DNA of 55,412 nucleotides, from the NCBI GenBank assembly GCA_030377965.1, contig JAUCGE010000013.1:1-55412 (forward strand), written 5' to 3'. Within the stretch, counting starts at the first letter, position 1; each line of letters begins with the position of its first letter. A program made the translations under genes and the position numbers. Positions 32,229 to 41,476 of this stretch are shown here, one piece after another. This DNA is from Desulfobacterales bacterium HSG16. Lineage in GTDB: Bacteria; Desulfobacterota; Desulfobacteria; Desulfobacterales; HSG16. Below the pieces are notes generated by a model. It saw only the letters and a list, made by a program, of their open reading frames with translations, was not told the DNA's origin and did not search any database.

Positions 32229-34802
32229 GTGATACACAGCAATGACCAGGATTTGAGCAATTTCACCATGTTGGATCTTTTCAGATCCGAGGTGGAAAGC
32301 CACGCCGCCACTCTGAACGAAGGGCTGCTCTCCCTGGAAAATGATCCAGATGCAACAGACAATATCGAAGCTTTGATGCGTGCTGCCCATTCCATCAAGG
32401 GCGGGGCACGTATCGTGGAACTTGATGCTGCTGTAAAATTGGCCCATACGATGGAAGATTGTTTTGTGGCCATGCAGAAAGGAGAGCTTTCTCTTGAACC
32501 GGATCATATCGACATCCTTTTAAAAGCCGTTGATATGCTTATTCAGATTGCAGAAGCTGGCGGTGATGATTCGGATGAATGGACAAAATCCAACCAGGAA
32601 GATATCGACAATCTTGTGGCTGCTATCTCATCTGTCATATCGGGTGAGCAGGTTTCTCTGCCGAAAGCTTCTCCGCCGAAACAAGAACAGGAAAACATTG
32701 AAAAAGACGTTCCATCTTTTGTTAAACAACCGACAGAATCCGATGTTGCACAAAGCCCGGCGGCGGCTTTAGAGCCTGAATCTCAGGAGAGCAAAGATGC
32801 TCAACCTGTCACTGCACCACAACCTGTCACTGCACCACAGCCTGTCACTGCACCACAGCCTGTCACTGCACCACAGCCTGTCACTGCACCACAGCCTGTC
32901 TCTGCACCTCCGATGGCGGCTGCCGAGACTGATTCAGTACCACCTAATACCCAGGTAAGACAGCCTGATATAAAAGAACCTGCTCATGTAAAAAATGCAG
33001 AAGGGCGTAGGCCCATAAGGCAGAAACTTTCGGAAAAAGACAGGATGGTGCGGGTAACTGCCGGAAAAATCGAACGACTGATGGGACTGGCCGGTGAAGT
33101 TGTAATCAGTTCCAGATGGCTTGCTCCGTTTTATGATTCTTTGATGATTTTTAAGAAAAAACATGCCGAACTGCTTCGCATTCAGGAGAAACTGCAAGAA
33201 TTACTGGATCACCAGTTTGAAAATGGAAACCTCAGAAATGAGGCTTTAATTCGAAAGCACATATCCAAAGCCAGAGAAAAAGGGAAACAGTGCAATCAGG
33301 AACTGATGGATCGATTACGCAGCCTGGATCTATTTAACAGTTCTTCTGCCATGTTATCTGACCGTCTATATCATGAAGTCATTGGTGTGAGGATGCGGCC
33401 GTTTTCAGATGGAATCAGAGGTTTTCCCAGAATGATCAGGGATATGGCCAGGAAACTGGACAAAAAAGTTCAATTGAAAATTATCGGGGAAAATACGGAT
33501 GTTGACAGAGATATCCTTGAAAAACTGGATGCACCACTGATCCATCTATTAAGAAACGGAATAGATCACGGTATAGAATCTCCAGAAGAACGTGTTGCTT
33601 CAGGTAAACCCGAAAGCGGGACTATCACACTCGAAGCCATGCATCGAAGCGGTATGCTCATGATCAGAGTGACAGATGATGGCAAAGGTATTGACCCGGA
33701 TCATCTTAGGCATCGCATTCTCGACAAAGGGTTAACCAATTCTGAAATGGTGGATAAACTGACTGAACCGGAATTAATGGAGTTTTTATTTTTACCCGGA
33801 TTTTCGACCCTTGACAGTGTGACCGAAATTTCCGGTCGAGGAGTAGGGCTGGATGTTGTTCATAACATGGTTCACGAGGTCAGGGGAATTGTCAGAGCCG
33901 TGTCGAAACCTGGACATGGACTCACCTTTCACCTGGAACTGCCCCTGACTCTATCTGTTGTCCGAACTTTTGTTGTGGAAATTACGGATGAAACATATGC
34001 GTTTCCTCTGGCACGTATAGATCGGTGTCTCATGCTTTCCACTGACGAAATAGAAACCGTTGAAGATCGGCAGTACTTCAGGATGAATGACAGAAATATC
34101 TCCATTGTCGATATTCATGATGTGCTGGAACTTAAAAAAGCTGAATTTCCTTCCGATAAAATGCGTGTTGTTGTGATAAGTGACAGAATGCATTCTTATG
34201 GACTTGTGGTGGATAAATTCATCGGAGAGTGTGATCTGGTTGTGCGCCCTCTGGATTCCAGACTTGGAAAGCTGTCCGATATCACATCAATGGCTATCAT
34301 GCTCAATGGATCACCGGTTCTGATTTTCGATGTGGAAGACCTGGTTCGTTCCATAGACGGCCTGTTGAGCGGACAGCACAGGATACGTAAGATAGGCCAG
34401 GATACGGATGATGAAGACAAGGACCCTGGCAAACGAATTCTGGTTGTGGATGATTCCATTACTGTAAGAGAAATGGAACGAAAAATTCTGGAGAGCAAGG
34501 GATATAATGTAGATGTTGCCGTAGATGGGATGGAAGCATGGAACCTGGTCAGAACAGTTCCTTATGATATGGTGGTATCGGATATAGACATGCCGCGTAT
34601 GAACGGCATCGAACTGATTTCACATATCAAAGAACTTGACAGGCTGAAATCCATGCCGGTCATGGTCGTTTCGTACAAAGACAAGGAAGAGGATCGGCTC
34701 AAAGGGCTTGAGGCAGGAGCAGATTACTATTTAACCAAGAGCAGTTTTCAGGATAATTCGTTTATTGATGCGGTAGTTGATCTGGTCGGAGAATCATTAT
34801 GA
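32229..34802 (+). CDS. wspE: Hybrid CheA kinase with C-terminal receiver, WspE type
   Basis: The 857-residue product begins at GTG 32229 (GGAG about 11 bases before it). Order: HPt domain with RAAHSIKGGARIVELD (phospho-His, residue ~57); a Pro/Gln/Val/Thr linker with tandem repeats; dimerisation helix; HATPase (DAPLIHLLRNGIDHGIESPE; TDDGKGIDPDH; FSTLDSVTEISGRGVGLDVV); CheW-like regulatory domain; and a receiver at the end (RILVVDDSITVREMERKIL; DMVVSDIDMPRMNGIEL). This is the WspE/FrzE layout, in which the kinase phosphorylates its own receiver as well as WspF and WspR. Confidence 0.93.
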   Translation: MIHSNDQDLSNFTMLDLFRSEVESHAATLNEGLLSLENDPDATDNIEALMRAAHSIKGGARIVELDAAVKLAHTMEDCFVAMQKGELSLEPDHIDILLKAVDMLIQIAEAGGDDSDEWTKSNQEDIDNLVAAISSVISGEQVSLPKASPPKQEQENIEKDVPSFVKQPTESDVAQSPAAALEPESQESKDAQPVTAPQPVTAPQPVTAPQPVTAPQPVTAPQPVSAPPMAAAETDSVPPNTQVRQPDIKEPAHVKNAEGRRPIRQKLSEKDRMVRVTAGKIERLMGLAGEVVISSRWLAPFYDSLMIFKKKHAELLRIQEKLQELLDHQFENGNLRNEALIRKHISKAREKGKQCNQELMDRLRSLDLFNSSSAMLSDRLYHEVIGVRMRPFSDGIRGFPRMIRDMARKLDKKVQLKIIGENTDVDRDILEKLDAPLIHLLRNGIDHGIESPEERVASGKPESGTITLEAMHRSGMLMIRVTDDGKGIDPDHLRHRILDKGLTNSEMVDKLTEPELMEFLFLPGFSTLDSVTEISGRGVGLDVVHNMVHEVRGIVRAVSKPGHGLTFHLELPLTLSVVRTFVVEITDETYAFPLARIDRCLMLSTDEIETVEDRQYFRMNDRNISIVDIHDVLELKKAEFPSDKMRVVVISDRMHSYGLVVDKFIGECDLVVRPLDSRLGKLSDITSMAIMLNGSPVLIFDVEDLVRSIDGLLSGQHRIRKIGQDTDDEDKDPGKRILVVDDSITVREMERKILESKGYNVDVAVDGMEAWNLVRTVPYDMVVSDIDMPRMNGIELISHIKELDRLKSMPVMVVSYKDKEEDRLKGLEAGADYYLTKSSFQDNSFIDAVVDLVGESL
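32805..32912 (+). repeat. 18-bp tandem repeat in wspE coding PVTAPQ
   Basis: Five nearly identical 18-base units (CCTGTCACTGCACCACAG) from 32805 to 32894 encode PVTAPQ, and a sixth, changed unit (32895-32912) encodes PVSAPP. The only base difference among the first five that I see is CAA for CAG in unit 1. Gain or loss of a unit would keep the frame, so linker length may vary between strains. Confidence 0.9.
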
Positions 34803-34881
34803 TCCGATTGTTTGCAGTGACCCGGAAAAATTATTCTTGCCGGGTTCCTGAAGTCCATAGCAAAAAAAGAGAGGTAACTTC

Positions 34882-35445
34882 ATGAAAAATAGACCAGGAA
34901 TTCTTATCATGGCTTGCGCTATGCTTTTGTTTTATTGCCTTTCGAATACCCATGCAGCGGATCTGAAAGAAGAATACAGACAGCTGATTTTAAAGAGACA
35001 GGCATTGGAAAAGATCCGTAGAAATTATGAATCAAAACTCAGGACTCTAAGTTCGGAAGGACGTGTCATGAGTTCCAAGTTCTATCAATGCGTTTCATCC
35101 AACTGGAAACCTATCTGGAGGCCCAAACTGGATCAGGCCAAACTGGAGCGGAAGAAAATGGAAGTTTCGCGTGTAAAACTCAATGAAATTCGGAAATCCA
35201 TAGGCGCAGTCAGACAAAAACTTGAGGGGCGGCGTATGGAAATTGAGAAAAGATATATGGGGAAAGGGCGGGGACATGATTATGAAACCGAGTTCCGCCA
35301 ATATATGAGTGATCTGGATGACACTTACTTCGGGAGGATGAAAAGCCAGCTATTTAAAGGCTATGATAAATATGTGGAAGAAGTCAAAAATTATATATCC
35401 TTTCTTAAAAGCTCTGCGGATTTATGTACAGGAGGAACAGATTGA
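34882..35445 (+). CDS. Periplasmic coiled-coil protein inside the Wsp-type operon
   Basis: The 187-residue product has a clear signal peptide (MKNRPGILIMACAMLLFYCL, cleavage likely after NTHA) and then almost continuous charged helix (RQALEKIRRNYESKL; LDQAKLERKKMEVSRVKL; IGAVRQKLEGRRMEIE), with one Cys in each of FYQCVSS and ADLCTGG. I know no family for it. It lies between wspE and wspA, 79 bases after wspE, so it is likely to act with the large extracytoplasmic domain of WspA, as a sensor partner or a spacer at the envelope. That is inference from position. Confidence 0.8.
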   Translation: MKNRPGILIMACAMLLFYCLSNTHAADLKEEYRQLILKRQALEKIRRNYESKLRTLSSEGRVMSSKFYQCVSSNWKPIWRPKLDQAKLERKKMEVSRVKLNEIRKSIGAVRQKLEGRRMEIEKRYMGKGRGHDYETEFRQYMSDLDDTYFGRMKSQLFKGYDKYVEEVKNYISFLKSSADLCTGGTD

Positions 35446-35566
35446 TGGATGGATTGCGTTTTGTTACGTTTTTCAGACTTGATGGCATGAATATTGCTTT
35501 ATTTCTTTTTTGCATAAACGGTTATAAAAACGACTGTAGAAACGTCACCGACGGGAGCAAAAGATC

Positions 35567-37834
35567 ATGAAAAAAATGAAATGGAAAAATATTATTACAA
35601 ATATGACAATCAAAAAAATATTGCAGAGAATGACCTGGACTTGTGTTTTGATCATTTTTGTAATGTTTGCTGCAGGAGGATTTTCAAATTTCATGCTTGC
35701 CAAAGGGAAGAAACAACTGATTCAGGTAGCCAGGATGGAAAAAGTTGTTTATGATGTAAGCAAGTCTATATCCTCTTTGAATACTGGCAGATTTAACATG
35801 CTCAAAGCTGAAAAGCCGGAACGACTTGATGAATTGAATGATCAAACCAGTATAGATAAACTCCAGTTTACCAAAGGAATCGAAGAACTGAAAAATATCA
35901 CAAAAGAATTTATCAACAGTAATGAAAATTCGGATAATGCTGAAACAGATGACAGGAATGATGACGGTAATCAGGATACTGATAAAAATCGGAAATCTAA
36001 AAGCGGCACTGTCAATGATAAAATAGAATGGAACATGGCAAGACTCGATAACAGTTATAAACAAATGGAAACGAATGGAAAAAGTATTATCAATGCCATA
36101 AAAAATATCTTCGATGTTATGAAAAATCGGCTTAATATTGAAAAAAATATTGAAGAGCAGGCGAAAACATTTGAAAATAATGGGAAATATCTACATCAAA
36201 ATGCCAGGTCTTTTTCTGAAAAAATTGAAAAAGCTATAGACAAGTACGTACATTTCAGTGTCCATACTGAAAACGCTTCTGAAGCGCTGAAAGACGGAAT
36301 CAGTCAGAACAAATATCTGCAAAATCTGACCGAGATGCAAAAACAGAGTAATGCTCTGAAAATGAATATAGCGTTTTTAACTGACAGTATCAGGCAGATA
36401 ATGATGGCAGAACAGAAAAGCCAGGTACTTGATATACAGAAAAACACGATTCCCGGGATATTGAAAGACACACATGATTTACTGGGAAAGCTCAAGCTTG
36501 CCACAGAAAACAGGCCGGAACTTAAAACTATCATCCAGGATATCGCAAAAGCATTTTATTCATTGGAATCAGACTTAAACTCTACTGAAAAATCGATTGC
36601 CGTTCTTCAAAAAAACCTGCTCGACAAAAAAGGAAAAATTGCTGAACGTGTTTTATCTTTGGAAAAATCCCTGTACCCGATAAAAAAAGAGTTGCAGTCT
36701 TTAAGTGATTTCTCGGCATACACTCGGACAACTGCCATTGAAAGCGCTGATTTTTATCAGAAATCGACATTGGGTCTGATGATGTTTTTCGGAATGCTTG
36801 GAATAATAGTGATTATTTGTGCAGGACATTATATAACAGGCCGGATCATTAAACCCGTAGATAAACTGATCGATTTTGCAGGTGCTGTTGCAGAGGGTGA
36901 TCTGACTGCTGAAATATTAAAGGACAATGAAGACGAGATAGGCGAACTTGTAGCCAAGCTTTCCGAAATGATACATGGTCTGAATATGCTGATAGGCCAG
37001 GTGCAGCGTTCAGGAATACAGGTTACCTCTTCTGCCACAGAATTGTCTGCCACTTCCAAACAACAGGAAGCGGTCATGAAAACACAGCTGGAATCGACCA
37101 ACTACGTGGTCGGAGCAGTAGGTGAAATATCGGATGTTTCAGGTGAGCTTGTGGAAACAGTTCAAAAAGTGGCTGCCATGTCAGAGCAGACAGCTGCTTT
37201 TGCAACCAGCGGACAGACCGATCTTTCCCATATGGAAGATGCCATGCGTCACATGGAAAACGCTTCCAAATCCATATCCGGCAAGCTTGAAGCTATCAAT
37301 GACAAGGCCGCTAACATCACCTCTGTTGTCACGACCATTACCAAAGTGGCTGATCAGACGAATCTCTTGTCTCTCAATGCGGCCATCGAGGCTGAAAAAG
37401 CAGGTGAATACGGCAGGGGTTTTACCGTTGTTGCAAGGGAGATTCGCAGGCTCGCAGATCAGACTGCCGTGGCCACCCTTGATATCGACCAGATGGTTCA
37501 GGAAATGCAGTCTGCTGTATCGGCTGGTGTCATGGAAATGGACGCTTTTATCGCTGAAGTACAGAAAAGTGCTGAAAATGTCGGCAAAATCAGTATGCAG
37601 TTGACACGGATTATCGAGCAGGTTCAGGCATTGTCTCCAAGCTTTGAGGGAGTGAACGAATCCATGCAGTTTCAATCTGAAAATTCTCAGAAAATCAACA
37701 GTTCCATGGTAAATCTGAGCGAGGAGATGCAGCAGACAGTCGAATCCCTGCGCGAGTCTTTTATGGCCATTGAGCAGTTGAACGATGCTGCCAGAGGGCT
37801 TCAAGAAGAAGTCTCCCGTTTCAAGGTAGCCTGA
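35567..37834 (+). CDS. wspA: Methyl-accepting chemoreceptor, WspA type
   Basis: The 755-residue receptor has a membrane helix at ~22-44 ([18 protein letters not shown]), a ~355-residue periplasmic domain that is helical and highly charged, a second helix at ~402-424 ([17 protein letters not shown]), HAMP ([16 protein letters not shown] to ~480) and a cytoplasmic signalling hairpin with the WspA-like tip [19 protein letters not shown] and [18 protein letters not shown]. The periplasmic part, far larger than the usual WspA (~150 residues in Pseudomonas), holds an Asn/Asp/Lys-rich insert ([20 protein letters not shown]). It follows the periplasmic protein by 121 bases. Confidence 0.9.
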   Translation: MKKMKWKNIITNMTIKKILQRMTWTCVLIIFVMFAAGGFSNFMLAKGKKQLIQVARMEKVVYDVSKSISSLNTGRFNMLKAEKPERLDELNDQTSIDKLQFTKGIEELKNITKEFINSNENSDNAETDDRNDDGNQDTDKNRKSKSGTVNDKIEWNMARLDNSYKQMETNGKSIINAIKNIFDVMKNRLNIEKNIEEQAKTFENNGKYLHQNARSFSEKIEKAIDKYVHFSVHTENASEALKDGISQNKYLQNLTEMQKQSNALKMNIAFLTDSIRQIMMAEQKSQVLDIQKNTIPGILKDTHDLLGKLKLATENRPELKTIIQDIAKAFYSLESDLNSTEKSIAVLQKNLLDKKGKIAERVLSLEKSLYPIKKELQSLSDFSAYTRTTAIESADFYQKSTLGLMMFFGMLGIIVIICAGHYITGRIIKPVDKLIDFAGAVAEGDLTAEILKDNEDEIGELVAKLSEMIHGLNMLIGQVQRSGIQVTSSATELSATSKQQEAVMKTQLESTNYVVGAVGEISDVSGELVETVQKVAAMSEQTAAFATSGQTDLSHMEDAMRHMENASKSISGKLEAINDKAANITSVVTTITKVADQTNLLSLNAAIEAEKAGEYGRGFTVVAREIRRLADQTAVATLDIDQMVQEMQSAVSAGVMEMDAFIAEVQKSAENVGKISMQLTRIIEQVQALSPSFEGVNESMQFQSENSQKINSSMVNLSEEMQQTVESLRESFMAIEQLNDAARGLQEEVSRFKVA

Positions 37835-37871
37835 TACACATGTCAACCTGTCGAACCGAAAGGATCTATGC

Positions 37872-38903
37872 ATGCGAATCGCCATAGTGAATGACCTTTT
37901 AATGGCTGCGGAAAGTTTGCGCCGCATAATTATGAGCGTTCCCGGCCATGATGTCGCGTGGGTAGCGCGTGATGGCAGGGAAGCGGTTCGCAATGCTCTG
38001 GCAGATACCCCGGATCTTATCCTTATGGATCTCATTATGCCGAATATGAACGGTGTAGAAGCCACCCAGCAGATCATGTCCGGATCTCCATGCCCTATAG
38101 TTGTAGTTACTGCTACAATTGGGGAAAACACAGCAATGGTTTTTGAGGCAATGGGGCATGGCGCTCTTGATGCTGTCAATATTCCCATGATGGGCAGCGG
38201 CTCCAACGCACAGAAGAGCAGATATACTCTGTTGAGGAAAATCCAGTTTATCGCCAGGCTGTATGGCCACTTGACCGATTCGAAAAGTGAAAAGGCTGTC
38301 AGAACCATGAAAATCGATTTTTTACCCCGATTGATAGTCATGGGATCATCGACTGGAGGCCCCGGAGCTCTGGCCGGAATTCTTTCCGGGTTGCCGGAAA
38401 AGCTGGGATGTGCGATTATAATAATTCAGCATGTGGATGAACGTTTTTCCGCCGGGCTGGCTGACTGGCTGAACGCACAGACTCCCCTGCGGGTACTGCT
38501 GGCTCCCGAAGGAGGAAGGCCAAAGCCTGATACCGTATATATAGCAGGCACAAACGATCATCTGGTAATTACCCCGTCCATGACTTTTTCCTACACTTCA
38601 GAACCGGGAGCTATTTCCTATCGGCCGTCTGTAGATGTTTTTTTTGACAGTTTAATGCGAATATGGCCGGAACCTGGAATTGCCATTTTATTGACAGGTA
38701 TAGGTAAAGATGGAGCAAAAGGGCTGGCAGGTTTGAAAAAAGCAAAGTGGCACACCATTGCTCAGGACAAAGAGAGTTCAGTGGTTTACGGTATGCCCAA
38801 GGCAGCAGCAGAACTTGGCGCGGCAGATGAAATCCTGCCGGTTGAAAAAATTGGGCAGGCTGTTTGTGCCAGGCTCAATTGCATGAAACCCACTGATGAT
38901 TAA
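37872..38903 (+). CDS. wspF: CheB-type methylesterase/response regulator, WspF type
   Basis: The 343-residue protein has a receiver with the WspF-like start RIAIVNDLLMAAESL (one acidic residue where most CheB have two, as in WspF), phospho-acceptor in LILMDLIMPNMNG, and methylesterase domain with the triad Ser in VMGSSTGGPGALAG, His in IIQHVDERFSAG and Asp in LTGIGKDGAKG. It removes methyl groups from WspA and so sets the adapted state. It is 37 bases after wspA. The stop codon lies in a 15-bp triplicated sequence. Confidence 0.93.
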   Translation: MRIAIVNDLLMAAESLRRIIMSVPGHDVAWVARDGREAVRNALADTPDLILMDLIMPNMNGVEATQQIMSGSPCPIVVVTATIGENTAMVFEAMGHGALDAVNIPMMGSGSNAQKSRYTLLRKIQFIARLYGHLTDSKSEKAVRTMKIDFLPRLIVMGSSTGGPGALAGILSGLPEKLGCAIIIIQHVDERFSAGLADWLNAQTPLRVLLAPEGGRPKPDTVYIAGTNDHLVITPSMTFSYTSEPGAISYRPSVDVFFDSLMRIWPEPGIAILLTGIGKDGAKGLAGLKKAKWHTIAQDKESSVVYGMPKAAAELGAADEILPVEKIGQAVCARLNCMKPTDD

Positions 38904-38939
38904 CCAGCGGATGATTAACCAGCGGATGATTAACCAGCG
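38895..38939 (+). repeat. 15-bp sequence in triplicate over the wspF stop
   Basis: GATGATTAACCAGCG is present three times without interruption, the first copy including the TAA stop of wspF (38901-38903). The other two add in-frame-neutral stops. Probably replication slippage; a use is not apparent. Confidence 0.9.
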
Positions 38940-38985
38940 GATTTCTAAATGAAAATTTTTACTAAATATAGCAGATATTTAAACT

Positions 38986-40458
38986 ATGGATAATACCGTT
39001 ACCCTGACAGAACATAGAATCACCGTACTTCTGGTGGATGACCAGCCTATTATTGGCGAGGCTTTACGCAGAATGCTCTCCAGTGAAGATGACATTGATT
39101 TTTTTTACTGCCAGGATGCTACCCAGGCTATAAAGATATCGGAGCAGATCTCCCCGACCGTCATTCTTCAGGATCTTGTGATGCCGGAAATTGATGGGCT
39201 GATGCTGGTTCGTTATTTCAGAGCCAACCCGGCTACACGGAATGTTCCACTGATCGTTCTTTCAGGCAAGGAAGAGCCGAAAACAAAGGCAGAAGCTTTT
39301 GCGTTAGGGGCCAACGATTATCTGGTCAAACTTCCTGACAGGCTCGAAGTCATTGCCCGGATTCGGCATCATTCAAGAGGATATATCAATTTCCTTGAGA
39401 AAAACGAGACTCTGAATGCTCTTCTTGAAAGTCAGAAACAGCTGGAAGTAAGGAACACGTTTATCAAAGAGACATTCGGCAGATATCTTTCGGATGACAT
39501 TGTAAGCAAGCTTCTTGAATCTCCTGAGGGCCTGCAATTAGGTGGAGAAAAAAGAACAGTCACTGTCATGATGACTGATTTGAGAGGCTTTACAGCCATA
39601 AGCGAGAGGCTTCCGCCTGAGAGTGTTTTGAATATTATCAATATTTACCTGGAAACTATGACTGAAATAATCCTTGAGTATCAGGGAACGATTGATGAAT
39701 TTATCGGTGATGCCATTCTGGTATTATTCGGTGCCCCGATTTTGAGAAAAGATGATGCCAAACGCGCTGTTGCCTGTGCTATGGAGATGCAGATGGCTAT
39801 GGAAAAAGTCAATGAACGAAACAGGCAGGCAAAATATCCGGAGGTAGCCCAGGGAATCGGAATAAATACCGGGGATCTGGTTGTCGGGAATATCGGATCT
39901 GAAAAGCGTTCCAAATATGGTGTTGTAGGCAGAAACGTCAATCTGACCGGAAGAATCGAATCATATACGGTCGGAGGGCAGACTCTTGTTTCAGAAAGCA
40001 CCCTTGAAGCATGCGGGCATATCTTGAGAATAGATGATCAGCTCGAAGTCATGCCCAAAGGTGTCAAAAAGCCTCTCACCATTTATGAAATCGGCGGAAT
40101 CGGAGGTGAATACAACCTGTATCTTTCTGAAAAAGAGGAGATCAAAATGGTCGAACTGCGTCAGTCTCTTCAGATTCAGTTCTATGTTCTCAATGAAAAA
40201 GATACACGGGATGATGCACATAAGGGATATATATTCAAGCTTGCGGATAAGGGCGCGGAAATCAAGACAGATATGCCCATAGACAGGTTGAAAAATCTCA
40301 AAATCCATCTGTTTGATGATGAGGAAAACGAGATTACAACAGACCTGTATGGCAAAGTAACACAGGTCATTTCAAATGATCCGTTTGTAATGACTGTGCT
40401 GTTTACATCCGTGCCTCCGGAAGCAACAGCTTTTTTCAGGTATCGATACAACTTTTAA
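38986..40458 (+). CDS. WspR-type receiver fused to a class III nucleotide cyclase
   Basis: Residues ~10-130 are a receiver close to WspR's: VLLVDDQPIIGEALRRMLSS, then TVILQDLVMPEIDGLML, NPATRNVPLIVLSGKEEP and FALGANDYLVKLPDRLEVIA, the WspR pattern as I know it. In WspR a GGDEF domain follows; here, after a short coiled coil (~140-160), there is a class III cyclase (~185-365). Metal Asp residues are in VTVMMTDLRGFTAISERL and EFIGDAILVLFG; the transition-state Asn/Arg are in NVNLTGRIES. Where adenylate cyclases have Lys, it has Glu (IDEFIGD), and after the Tyr of KYGVVG it has Gly, as in Cya2-type guanylyl cyclases. The C-terminal ~115 residues look like a PilZ-type barrel without a clear c-di-GMP motif. 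Confidence 0.88.
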   Translation: MDNTVTLTEHRITVLLVDDQPIIGEALRRMLSSEDDIDFFYCQDATQAIKISEQISPTVILQDLVMPEIDGLMLVRYFRANPATRNVPLIVLSGKEEPKTKAEAFALGANDYLVKLPDRLEVIARIRHHSRGYINFLEKNETLNALLESQKQLEVRNTFIKETFGRYLSDDIVSKLLESPEGLQLGGEKRTVTVMMTDLRGFTAISERLPPESVLNIINIYLETMTEIILEYQGTIDEFIGDAILVLFGAPILRKDDAKRAVACAMEMQMAMEKVNERNRQAKYPEVAQGIGINTGDLVVGNIGSEKRSKYGVVGRNVNLTGRIESYTVGGQTLVSESTLEACGHILRIDDQLEVMPKGVKKPLTIYEIGGIGGEYNLYLSEKEEIKMVELRQSLQIQFYVLNEKDTRDDAHKGYIFKLADKGAEIKTDMPIDRLKNLKIHLFDDEENEITTDLYGKVTQVISNDPFVMTVLFTSVPPEATAFFRYRYNF

Positions 40459-40526
40459 ACACAGGATCGAACAAAACAAGCGCGTATTCCTTTGCGTGAA
40501 ACGTTTTTACGAATAAGGGTATTTTT

Positions 40527-41375
40527 ATGAAAATCAAATTCATCGGTGTAGGTTCGGCTTTTACGACAAGACAATATTTCCAGTCCAATCTCCTGATCAC
40601 TGCAGGCAATGGCAGGAATATGCTGATTGACTGCGGCACCGATATCAGGTTTTCCTTGAGTGAGTGTTTATCGATCAGTGAAAACCATGTCAGTGACGTA
40701 ATTGACTCCGTATATGTTTCCCACCTCCATTCCGATCATATCGGCGGTATGGAATGGCTGGCTTTTCAGAGCTATTTCAGCCAGCGTCCGAATCGGCCAG
40801 GGCTTTTTATGGAAGAAAGCACAATGTATGAAATGTGGGACTGCTCTTTGAAAGCCGGACTCGGATGTATTGAAGGTAAACAGATGCATCTGACGGATTA
40901 TTTCAGATGCAACGCTGTTGCCGGAGATGGTGTGTTTTTATGGGAAGGAATATTTTTTACCCTGGTCAAAATGCCTCATATTATCACAGGTTATAAAAAT
41001 TTTTACAGCTATGGCCTGCTGATTGAAGAAGCTGGAACTGATGGAAAAGGATGCGGGGAAAAATTTTTCTTCACTACAGATACTCAGTTTACGCGGAAAC
41101 TGATAATGGATGTATCGGATAATGTGTCGGTAATATTTCATGATTGCGAGACCAGCCCGGGTAAAAGTATGGTTCACGCTCATTACAATGATCTTTGCAC
41201 ATTACCCTCAGAACTGAAAAGAAAAATGTGGCTGTATCATTATCAGCCAGACCCTGTCCCCCGGCCCGAAGATGATGGTTTTGCAGGCTTTGTTACAAAA
41301 GGACAGGAATTTGTTTCTCACAGAACAGAGCAGGAAAAAAGTACTCGGAGAGTATCAAAGACATCCAAGGTTTAA
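40527..41375 (+). CDS. RNase Z-like metallo-beta-lactamase-fold hydrolase
   Basis: The 282-residue protein has the core motif VYVSHLHSDHIGGMEWL (HxHxDH), a following His in KMPHIITGYKNF, the bridging Asp in FFTTDTQF, and a final His in LYHYQPDP, the metal-ligand set of RNase Z-type and class II cyclic-nucleotide phosphodiesterases. KIKFIGVGSAFTTRQYFQSN at the start matches that subgroup. It has no flexible arm as in RNase Z, so tRNA processing is unlikely. It follows the cyclase gene by 68 bases; hydrolysis of the cyclic nucleotide is a plausible, untested role. Confidence 0.75.
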   Translation: MKIKFIGVGSAFTTRQYFQSNLLITAGNGRNMLIDCGTDIRFSLSECLSISENHVSDVIDSVYVSHLHSDHIGGMEWLAFQSYFSQRPNRPGLFMEESTMYEMWDCSLKAGLGCIEGKQMHLTDYFRCNAVAGDGVFLWEGIFFTLVKMPHIITGYKNFYSYGLLIEEAGTDGKGCGEKFFFTTDTQFTRKLIMDVSDNVSVIFHDCETSPGKSMVHAHYNDLCTLPSELKRKMWLYHYQPDPVPRPEDDGFAGFVTKGQEFVSHRTEQEKSTRRVSKTSKV

Positions 41376-41376
41376 G

Positions 41377-41425
41377 CAGGTCGGGGTTCCGCCCATCTGG
41401 TATTTTATTTATTGGGAAATCCCTT
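41377..41425. repeat. Dispersed repeat, family 2, inverse orientation
   Basis: Read on the minus strand it gives GGGATTTCCCAATAAATAAA, then ATACCAGATGGGCGGAACCC. The same order is found at 10575 and 22107 on the plus strand. It separates the MBL-fold gene from the second cheA. Confidence 0.55.
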
Positions 41426-41476
41426 GTGGTTTAAACCTTGGAGATATATTTAACAAAAGAAACAGAGGAGACGATA

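Noticed and set aside
32805-32912. CRISPR-like direct repeats
   Set aside because: Units are contiguous without spacers and lie in a coding frame, so this is a minisatellite; the 38895 repeat is likewise contiguous.
37181-38341. Minus-strand ORF of 386 codons
   Set aside because: Long but antisense to both the wspA tip and the wspF receiver, where coding on the plus strand is certain.
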